From contig JAWVZU010000131.1 in NCBI GenBank assembly GCA_033722075.1, positions 1 through 10,800 on the forward strand: DNA of 10,800 bases. The letters run 5' to 3'. The notes beneath the pieces are model-generated. The model searched no databases. It was not told the origin of the DNA and saw nothing but the letters and a program-made list of their open reading frames with translations. This document shows positions 5,881 to 10,800 of the stretch, piece after piece. The translations under genes were made by a program, and so were the position numbers. Position 1 is the stretch's first letter. Each line of letters starts with the position of its first letter. Origin of the DNA: JAWVZU01 sp033722075 (GTDB lineage Bacteria; Pseudomonadota; Gammaproteobacteria; Xanthomonadales; SZUA-38).

Positions 5881-7680
5881 ATGCCCGGTTTGATCCGGCG
5901 TGCTTCCATGCTGCCCTGGCTGGCAGCCTTGATTGCCTTCGCGGTGGTGCTGGGGCAACTGGTTCTGGACGAACGTCACCCCCACGAACTGGAGACCGAG
6001 CTCCGATACCTGGTCGAGCCTTCCCATCAGCTGGGTCTGTTCGATGCGCTCGCGTCCGATGAGTGGCAGCAGATCTCCGAAGTGCCCAACTTCGGCTTCC
6101 GTGAGGAGTCCTTCTGGTTCCGGCTGGACGTCAACGTGCCCCCTGCGGACGCGGGCCGCAAGCTGCTCGAACTGTCCTACCCGATCCTCGACTCGGTCGA
6201 GCTGTTCGTACTGCGCAACGGCGAAGTGGTCAACCGGTTCGTCACCGGCGACGACCTGCCGTTCTCCGAGCGTCCGATCCGGCATCGCAATTTCGTCTTT
6301 CCCATCGACCTCCGCGAGGGGAGCAACTCGCTGGTCCTGCGCATCAACACCCGAGGCGTCACCCAGGCGCCGCTGACCCTGTGGGAACCGCTGAACTTCA
6401 TCGAGTTCTACGAGACCCAGTCCATCATCAACGGCGGCTATTTCGGCGTGATGGTGATCATGGTGTTCTACAACCTGATTCTCTACCTGGGGATCCGGGA
6501 GCGACCGTTCGTCTACTACATCGGCCACGTCGGCACCAGCACCCTGTTCCTTGCCACCATGCACGGACTGGCCTACATGCACCTCTGGCCGGAATGGGTC
6601 TGGTGGCAGTCACGCGCCGTGCCGGTGCTCGTGTCCCTGTCGGTCGTGTTCATCGCCCTGTTCGTCACCTCCTTCCTGGACATTGCACCTTCCTCCAGAA
6701 CCGGGCGCGGTTTCCGCTTGCTGGTATGGTTCGCGATGATCTGGACGCTCGCTTCCTTCGTGCTGCCCTATCCGCTGGCCCTGCGGGTGGCAAGCTTCTT
6801 GAGTGTCACGGCGCTGACCGCCGCGCTGGCCACCAGCATCTGGGGCTGGCTCAAGGGCAAGCCGGCGGCCCGCTTCCTCGTATTGGCCTGGAGCATGTTC
6901 GTTCTCGGGAGCATTGCGCTGGCCCTGAACAAGGTCGGCATCCTGCCGCGCACCGCAGTCACCGAAAGCGGGATGCTCCTCGGTTCGATGCTGGACGTCG
7001 TCCTGCTGTCCATTGCCATGGCCGACCGCGTTCGCCAGGAGCGGCTGCTGCGCGAAGCCGCCCAGGGACGCGCCATGGAGATCGAGCAGAAGACCCGCGC
7101 GGACCTGGAGTTGGCCGTTGCCGATCGAACCGCGCAGCTTGAAGAGGCGATGGCCCAGCTGCGCAAGGCCAACAAGCGCTTGCAGAACCTCTCCAACGTC
7201 GATGGTCTGACCGATGTGTTCAATCGGCGCTATTTCGACAGCGCGCTGGAGGCCGCCTGGGATCAGGCAGGCTCCGATGGCACGCCCCTGGCTCTGCTCC
7301 TCATCGACGCCGACCGGTTCAAGCAGATCAACGACACCTTCGGACATCCGGCCGGTGACGAAGTACTTCGCCGGATGGCGCAGACCATTTCCGGAACGCT
7401 GGGAGAACGCAGCAATATCGTCGCGCGGATCGGCGGCGAGGAGTTCGTGCTCATTCTTCCGGAAACCGATCTGGAGCAGGCCCAGGACATCGCAGAGAGG
7501 CTCCGCACCGACGTGGAAGCCATGCAGGTCGTATTCGAAGGGCACCTGATCGACACCACGGTGAGCATCGGCGTCGCCGCCCGCAGCCCGGAGCATGGCG
7601 GCTACAACGATCTCATGGCGGCCGCGGACCGCGCCCTTTATCGCGCCAAGACCCGAGGCCGCAACCGGGTCGAGTGCTGA
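5881..7680 (+). CDS. Membrane diguanylate cyclase with 7TMR-DISM sensor
   Basis: A 599-residue protein that would make the second messenger c-di-GMP from two GTP. In order: an N-terminal hydrophobic anchor (residues 11-28); an extracytoplasmic 7TMR-DISM extracellular type 2 domain (~35-170), a jelly-roll-like fold thought to bind small ligands; seven membrane helices (~182-380); a coiled coil (~383-438); and a C-terminal GGDEF domain (~439-599). The GGDEF domain is complete: Asp-Gly-Leu-Thr-Asp-Val-Phe-Asn-Arg-Arg at 441-450, metal-binding Asp476, Phe480/Lys481/Asn484/Asp485/His489, and the active-site Gly-Gly-Glu-Glu-Phe at 518-522. The place of the inhibitory RxxD motif holds Glu-Arg-Ser-Asn (509-512), so product inhibition through that site is unlikely. 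The ribosome-binding site before the ATG is weak; an ATG at codon 10 is an alternative. The signal sensed is unknown. Confidence 0.94.
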   Translation: MPGLIRRASMLPWLAALIAFAVVLGQLVLDERHPHELETELRYLVEPSHQLGLFDALASDEWQQISEVPNFGFREESFWFRLDVNVPPADAGRKLLELSYPILDSVELFVLRNGEVVNRFVTGDDLPFSERPIRHRNFVFPIDLREGSNSLVLRINTRGVTQAPLTLWEPLNFIEFYETQSIINGGYFGVMVIMVFYNLILYLGIRERPFVYYIGHVGTSTLFLATMHGLAYMHLWPEWVWWQSRAVPVLVSLSVVFIALFVTSFLDIAPSSRTGRGFRLLVWFAMIWTLASFVLPYPLALRVASFLSVTALTAALATSIWGWLKGKPAARFLVLAWSMFVLGSIALALNKVGILPRTAVTESGMLLGSMLDVVLLSIAMADRVRQERLLREAAQGRAMEIEQKTRADLELAVADRTAQLEEAMAQLRKANKRLQNLSNVDGLTDVFNRRYFDSALEAAWDQAGSDGTPLALLLIDADRFKQINDTFGHPAGDEVLRRMAQTISGTLGERSNIVARIGGEEFVLILPETDLEQAQDIAERLRTDVEAMQVVFEGHLIDTTVSIGVAARSPEHGGYNDLMAAADRALYRAKTRGRNRVEC

Positions 7681-7778
7681 GCTGCAATATCCCTTTCCTG
7701 TCCTGTATTTGACGACGATCAACGAACGACCCGTCGCTTTGTGCCTAGACTGAGGTCTGGCCAACCGGGGCAGAGGTC

Positions 7779-8321
7779 GTGCATTCGTTTATCGAGAAGC
7801 TGCTGGAAGAACATGGTGAGATCCGGGATCTCCTGCGAATCCTGGCCGCCGAGGCTACGCGCATGGAGGAGGGCGAGGATGCCAACGACGGGGTCATCCT
7901 GGACATTCTCCTGTACATGACGCATCACCCGGACCTGTTCCATCACCCCAACGAAGAGCTGATGTTCAGCCGGCTGATGATGTACATGACGCATGAGCCG
8001 GAGGCGATCCGGCAACTGCGGGGCGAACACCGCAGCATTGCGGACTTCGCGGAGCGACTCATGGATGACGTCCGCGCCCGGATCAACGATCTTTCCGAGC
8101 CGCAGGATGACGTGGCTGCCGAATGCCGCCAGTACATCGATCAGATGCACGAACACATGGCGCTGGAGGAATCGGAGGCGTTTCCGCTCTGCCAGGAGCA
8201 CCTCGAGGCCGCCGACTGGGAGTGGATCGAGACCCGCGCAAAGATCCGCGAAACGCCCTTTGCCCGGGACCTGGCCCGGCGCCACGTGTCCTTCTACCGG
8301 CGCATTCTGGAAGAGGCCTGA
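7779..8321 (+). CDS. Hemerythrin-like domain protein
   Basis: A 180-residue four-helix protein with the HHE cation-binding pattern. The expected di-iron ligands are all visible: His12, His56 with Glu60 (His-Pro-Asn-Glu-Glu), His84 (Gly-Glu-His-Arg-Ser), and His126 with Glu130 (His-Met-Ala-Leu-Glu). Extra histidines cluster at 49, 50 and 55. Such single-domain proteins bind oxygen, react with nitric oxide or peroxide, or help repair iron-sulfur clusters; which applies here cannot be read from the sequence. The GTG start has GGGG at 8 nt and AGAGG at 2 nt upstream; GTG is the only sensible start because His12 lies just after it. It has no signal peptide and is cytosolic. It follows the cyclase by 98 nt, so it may have its own promoter. 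Confidence 0.92.
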   Translation: MHSFIEKLLEEHGEIRDLLRILAAEATRMEEGEDANDGVILDILLYMTHHPDLFHHPNEELMFSRLMMYMTHEPEAIRQLRGEHRSIADFAERLMDDVRARINDLSEPQDDVAAECRQYIDQMHEHMALEESEAFPLCQEHLEAADWEWIETRAKIRETPFARDLARRHVSFYRRILEEA

Positions 8322-8326
8322 TCCGC

Positions 8327-8356
8327 TATACTGAACCCCACGTCAGGGATGTGGGG
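8327..8356 (+). promoter_or_regulatory. Candidate -10 box and hairpin over the TPR gene ribosome site
   Basis: TATACT (8327-8332) is a five-of-six match to the -10 consensus right after the hemerythrin stop; no good -35 is found, and the best, TTCTGG at 16 nt, is poor. CCCCAC (8336-8341) and GTGGGG (8351-8356) are perfect 6-bp complements with a 9-nt loop. The second arm overlaps the GGGGCGGA ribosome-binding site of the ATG at 8364, so the hairpin could slow translation if it is transcribed, for example by read-through from the hemerythrin gene. Confidence 0.4.
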
Positions 8357-8363
8357 CGGAATC

Positions 8364-9689
8364 ATGCGATACAACCCCGTGGATCCGGTTCTTGCGGTTA
8401 CCTTGTGCCTTCTTCTTACCGCCTGCTTGCCCGCCTCTGCCGAGAGCGAGTACGCCCTGTGGGCAGATTATTATGCGTGGCGCAAGGTCGACGCCCATGC
8501 GGAAGCGCAGCAGGCGGCGCTCGAGCTGGTCGAATTCACCCGGAGCCGACACGGAGAACACAGCGCCCAGTTCGGGAAGGCACTGGCCGAGCTCGGCGTG
8601 ACGCAGGTTCTCCTCGGACAATACGACGAGGCATTCAAGGGCCTCTCGCGCGCAGAACTCATCCTCAAGCAGCAATTGCCCCTCTACAGTGCCGAACTGC
8701 TCAGCCCCTTGACCTTTCTGGGGTCGGCGCTGCAGGCCGTGGAGCGTCACGAGGAAGCGCTGGATGCGTTCACCCGGGCTCAGCACATCACCCATCGCCT
8801 GTGGGGCGCTCACAACGACACGCAGATCCGGATCGTGTATGCCAAGGCCGACAGCCTCCAGGCGCTCGGGCGCCTTCAGGATGCCGAGCACCTGCAGCAC
8901 ACCGCCTACCAATTGCAGCGAACCAATTACGGCGTTCGCTCCACCGAGGCCATTGAGGCGTCGGCGCGACTGGGCAACTGGCTGCGCAGTATCGGCGCTT
9001 ATCATGAGGCCATCCGCCACTTCCACGGCGCCATCGATGAGATCCAGGGGAGCGGGCCGGATATTCCGGAGGCCTATCCGCTGCTGCGCGGCATGGCTCA
9101 CGCCTATCGCGGAGGCTATCGCGGGCGCTACGCGCGCAGCATGTACCAGCGAATTCTCGCCATGATGGCAGAACACCCGGATCGGTTTTCCCTCGATGAG
9201 CGGATCGGCGCCTACCTGGACTATGGAGACTGGGCCATGCAGCGCTACCACGAGGGCGAGGCCGTGGAACAGTATGAGCAGGCGTGGTCCTTGGCCGAGG
9301 CGGCCGGACCGGACGGGAAACGCTGGATCGAATATCTAGCGAATCCGCAGCTCGTCCGCTTTGGGGAAATGGCCCCCTTCGATGTCTCCGGCGGCAACGA
9401 GTTCATCGCCTTCGAGTTCAATCTGAGCGACGACGGGCGACCGCGCAAGGTCAAGGTCGTCGATCACGGTGCCGCAAAGCGTGCCAGCTACGAGGCCCGG
9501 CGGCATTTCCCCAAGGAGGTCCGGTTCCGTCCGCCGATCATCGACGGCGAGGCCGTGCCGCTGGAGGCTCTGACATCCACCATGTACGTGCTGCCGGCGC
9601 ACACCTTGCTGGAACCGGAACCGGTCGACTCACCCCAGCGGCTGACCGACCAGCCGGCGGAGTTCGTCACCTTCGAGGTGGGCCGATAG
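8364..9689 (+). CDS. TPR lipoprotein with TonB-C-like C-terminal domain
   Basis: A 441-residue exported protein. The ATG at 8364 is chosen because GGGGCGGA precedes it; an in-frame ATG at 8349 would put its purines too close. Residues 9-20 are hydrophobic and end in Leu-Thr-Ala-Cys21, a lipobox, so the mature protein is probably lipid-anchored; Ala-Ser-Ala at 24-26 also offers a signal peptidase I site. Helical pairs of tetratricopeptide type run from ~45 to ~315 (for example residues 72-105, 114-147, 157-190, 198-230 and 284-315, with Ala/Gly/Tyr at the usual positions). Residues ~346-411 read like a TonB C-terminal fold: an Asn-Leu-Ser-Asp-Asp-Gly turn, then Val-Arg-Phe-Arg-Pro-Pro-Ile-Ile-Asp-Gly-Glu-Ala-Val-Pro. 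Tetratricopeptide proteins with such ends occur in gammaproteobacterial envelopes and most lack a known role. The next gene begins 7 nt after its stop. Confidence 0.88.
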   Translation: MRYNPVDPVLAVTLCLLLTACLPASAESEYALWADYYAWRKVDAHAEAQQAALELVEFTRSRHGEHSAQFGKALAELGVTQVLLGQYDEAFKGLSRAELILKQQLPLYSAELLSPLTFLGSALQAVERHEEALDAFTRAQHITHRLWGAHNDTQIRIVYAKADSLQALGRLQDAEHLQHTAYQLQRTNYGVRSTEAIEASARLGNWLRSIGAYHEAIRHFHGAIDEIQGSGPDIPEAYPLLRGMAHAYRGGYRGRYARSMYQRILAMMAEHPDRFSLDERIGAYLDYGDWAMQRYHEGEAVEQYEQAWSLAEAAGPDGKRWIEYLANPQLVRFGEMAPFDVSGGNEFIAFEFNLSDDGRPRKVKVVDHGAAKRASYEARRHFPKEVRFRPPIIDGEAVPLEALTSTMYVLPAHTLLEPEPVDSPQRLTDQPAEFVTFEVGR

Positions 9690-9696
9690 GAAGCCC

Positions 9697-10500
9697 ATGG
9701 GGGAGGCATTGATCCGGCTGGCCGTCGCCCTGCTGGCCACACTCCCGGGCACGCCGACATGGTCGTCGACCGTCCGTGGCCTGGACCACGTGATCATCGC
9801 CGTGGCGGATCTTGAATCGGCCAGGGCGCGGTTTGCCGACCTGGGCTTTGTCCTGAAGCCCGGGCGGCCCCACGCGAACGGAATTCGCAATCTTCACATC
9901 AAGTTCGAGGACGGCACGGAGATCGAGCTGTTGACCGTCGATGAACCGACCGATGCACTGGCCAGGACCTACCTGGAGCATCTTTCCGCTGGATCCGGGC
10001 CGGTCTACGCCGGGCTCTTCGCGCCGGACCGGGACGATTTGCTCGGGGTCCTTCGCAAACTCGGCCTGGAACCCTCGGTCGGCGCCCTGATCACGCTGGC
10101 CGGGTCTTCGGGTCTGGGACACCTGTTCTTCGGCCGCCGCAACCACGCCCCGACCGACCGCCCCGGACACTTCGCCCATGGCAACGGCGCCCGCTCGCTG
10201 ATCGGTCTCTGGCTCGCCCCCGATGATTCCTCGAGCACGGTCGAACTGCTGACCCGGTTGGGCGCGGAGGAAGTCATGCCGCGAAACGATGGGCTGGGAC
10301 AGAGCTGGGAGGCACGGATGTTCAGACTCCCGGAGGGCTTCGTCGCCCTGGTCGATCGACGCTACCGCTCACACCCGAAGCGTCCCATCGTCGGCATCAC
10401 CCTGCAGGGAACGGCGCCCCGGATCATACCGCCATCGGAGGCCGAAGGGCTATGGATCGAATTTCAGGCCCGCGCCCCATCCGAATCCGCCGACGAATAG
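9697..10500 (+). CDS. Glyoxalase-fold (VOC / Glyoxalase_3-like) protein, possibly exported
   Basis: A 267-residue protein whose residues ~27-200 fit the vicinal oxygen chelate fold. The first module opens with Gly-Leu-Asp-His31-Val-Ile-Ile-Ala-Val-Ala-Asp-Leu-Glu and closes with Asp-Gly-Thr-Glu75-Ile-Glu77-Leu-Leu; His31 and a Glu at 75 or 77 would be metal ligands. His59 and Asn65 (His-Ala-Asn-Gly-Ile-Arg-Asn-Leu) resemble the Glyoxalase_3 pattern of Gly-Thr/Ile-x-Asn. The second half is divergent. Residues 4-20 are hydrophobic and may form a signal peptide ending near Trp22-Ser23, unusual for this fold; the sole positive charge before it is Arg7, and a shorter protein without it cannot be ruled out. 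The AGGA that serves as ribosome site overlaps the stop of the TPR gene, so the two are probably translationally coupled. The substrate is unknown. Confidence 0.85.
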   Translation: MGEALIRLAVALLATLPGTPTWSSTVRGLDHVIIAVADLESARARFADLGFVLKPGRPHANGIRNLHIKFEDGTEIELLTVDEPTDALARTYLEHLSAGSGPVYAGLFAPDRDDLLGVLRKLGLEPSVGALITLAGSSGLGHLFFGRRNHAPTDRPGHFAHGNGARSLIGLWLAPDDSSSTVELLTRLGAEEVMPRNDGLGQSWEARMFRLPEGFVALVDRRYRSHPKRPIVGITLQGTAPRIIPPSEAEGLWIEFQARAPSESADE

Positions 10501-10676
10501 GAAACCACCCGATTTCGTCCCTCCTCCTTGGCCCGATACAGCGCTGCGTCCGCCGCTTCGAAAAACCGGCTCTCGTCTTCGAAATCCGCATCCGCAACGC
10601 TGGCCAGGCCGATGCTCACGGTCAGCTGTTCTCCGTCCAGTGCGGCTTCCTCGACATGGCAGTAGGAGGTATCGAC
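10464..10676 (-). pseudogene. C-terminal remnant of a GGDEF-domain gene
   Basis: The minus strand encodes 70 residues that read as the end of a diguanylate cyclase: Leu-Asp-Gly-Glu-Gln-Leu-Thr-Val-Ser-Ile-Gly-Leu-Ala, then Ala-Ala-Asp-Ala-Ala-Leu-Tyr-Arg-Ala-Lys-Glu-Glu-Gly-Arg-Asn-Arg-Val. These match the last strands and helix of GGDEF domains, and match the intact cyclase in this window at the equivalent place. The active-site GG(D/E)EF and everything before it are missing. An in-frame TGA at 10677-10679 closes the frame upstream and no start codon with a ribosome site exists, so it cannot be a working cyclase. Homology seems to begin near 10650, and 10655-10800 is unrelated. The stop at 10464 overlaps the end of the convergent VOC gene by 37 nt. 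Confidence 0.85.
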
Positions 10677-10699
10677 TCACGACACCCACGCCCCCACGT

Positions 10700-10723
10700 T
10701 TCCACGGATTCGTGGAATCCTAC
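10700..10723 (-). repeat. Candidate REP-type palindrome (GTAG plus hairpin)
   Basis: On the minus strand GTAG (10723-10720) and GA are followed by a perfect 7-bp hairpin, TTCCACG (10717-10711) and CGTGGAA (10706-10700), with a 4-nt loop. A GTAG or GGAG tetranucleotide at the foot of a short hairpin is the hallmark of REP sequences moved by RAYT (Y1 tyrosine) transposases. Only one copy is in the window, so repetition in the genome is inferred. Confidence 0.55.
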
Positions 10724-10742
10724 GGGCACATCGGCGAACGAA

Positions 10743-10800
10743 TCAACCTGGCTCGTCAGGCCCCGGCCCACCGGGCGCCTCGGCCGCCTTGCGCTGCTCA
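10743..10800 (-). CDS. Partial C-terminus of an unidentified minus-strand gene
   Basis: The minus strand ends a frame of at least 18 residues, beginning Glu-Gln-Arg-Lys-Ala-Ala-Glu-Ala-Pro and finishing with Gly/Pro/Asp/Glu at a TGA (10743-10745). A charged, proline-rich tail like this is common at protein C-termini. The rest of the gene is outside the window. Because a REP-type hairpin lies 20 nt after its stop, a RAYT transposase is one candidate, but the visible residues do not prove it; a chance open frame is also possible. Confidence 0.35.
   Translation of the reverse strand, partial: EQRKAAEAPGGPGPDEPG

Noticed and set aside
7705..7751. Promoter of the hemerythrin gene from TTGACG and TAGACT
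   Set aside because: The two boxes are about 31 nt apart, too far for one sigma70 promoter, and neither has a good partner at 16-18 nt.
6610..7764. 384-residue minus-strand open frame, and the similar frame at 5680-6582
   Set aside because: Both lie opposite the diguanylate cyclase, which has complete GGDEF and 7TMR-DISM motifs.
10464..10676. A complete small GGDEF protein
   Set aside because: No start codon with a ribosome site, no GG(D/E)EF motif and an in-frame stop just upstream; only the domain's end is present.
10450..10689. 79-residue minus-strand open frame at the right edge
   Set aside because: It is in a different frame from the GGDEF similarity and gives an Arg/Gly-rich sequence with no pattern.
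1..10800. CRISPR array, tRNA, rRNA or complete insertion sequence
   Set aside because: No regularly spaced direct repeats, no tRNA cloverleaf or rRNA stretch, and no transposase with flanking inverted repeats was seen.

Overview
The window is a stretch of GC-rich bacterial chromosome, probably gammaproteobacterial. The MetB homologue resembles the E. coli enzyme closely over most of its length, there is a 7TMR-DISM diguanylate cyclase, and a SAM-I riboswitch controls metB, a combination I associate with Xanthomonadales-type lineages. The genus cannot be fixed from the sequence alone. Long open frames opposite real genes are common here because stop codons are rare at this GC content; they are not listed as genes.

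Left, minus strand (1-3270): read in the direction of transcription, a sigma70-like promoter (about 3238-3267) drives a SAM-I riboswitch (3123-3230) and then metB, cystathionine gamma-synthase (1809-3029). Between riboswitch and metB lies a leader with three hairpins, two of which share a strand; one of these two would cover the metB ribosome-binding site. Downstream follow an ankyrin-repeat protein (535-1578), with its own candidate promoter and a perfect inverted repeat, and a partial unknown gene (1-486) of visibly lower GC that runs off the window and weakly resembles DUF4333.

Middle, plus strand (3382-7680): a six-helix membrane protein and a patatin-like phospholipase are 20 nt apart and probably form an operon. 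A 98-residue unknown protein with a strong ribosome-binding site follows, then a membrane diguanylate cyclase with an extracytoplasmic 7TMR-DISM sensor. Its GGEEF active site is intact and it lacks the usual RxxD inhibitory site.

Right, plus strand (7779-10500): a hemerythrin-like protein with all expected iron ligands; a TPR lipoprotein with a TonB-C-like end; and, 7 nt after it, a glyoxalase-fold (VOC) protein with a possible export signal. These last two look co-translated.

Right edge, minus strand (10464-10800): the C-terminal ~60 residues of a second GGDEF domain with no start codon and no active site, interrupted by an in-frame stop at 10677-10679. Next to it is a GTAG-plus-hairpin element of REP type, and then the last 18 residues of another minus-strand gene. 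The arrangement fits a cyclase gene destroyed at the edge of a REP/RAYT-type or other mobile sequence.

No rRNA, tRNA, CRISPR array or complete insertion sequence was seen. The best candidates for something undescribed are the riboswitch expression platform, the membrane protein/patatin pair, the TPR lipoprotein/VOC pair, and the decayed GGDEF-REP junction.
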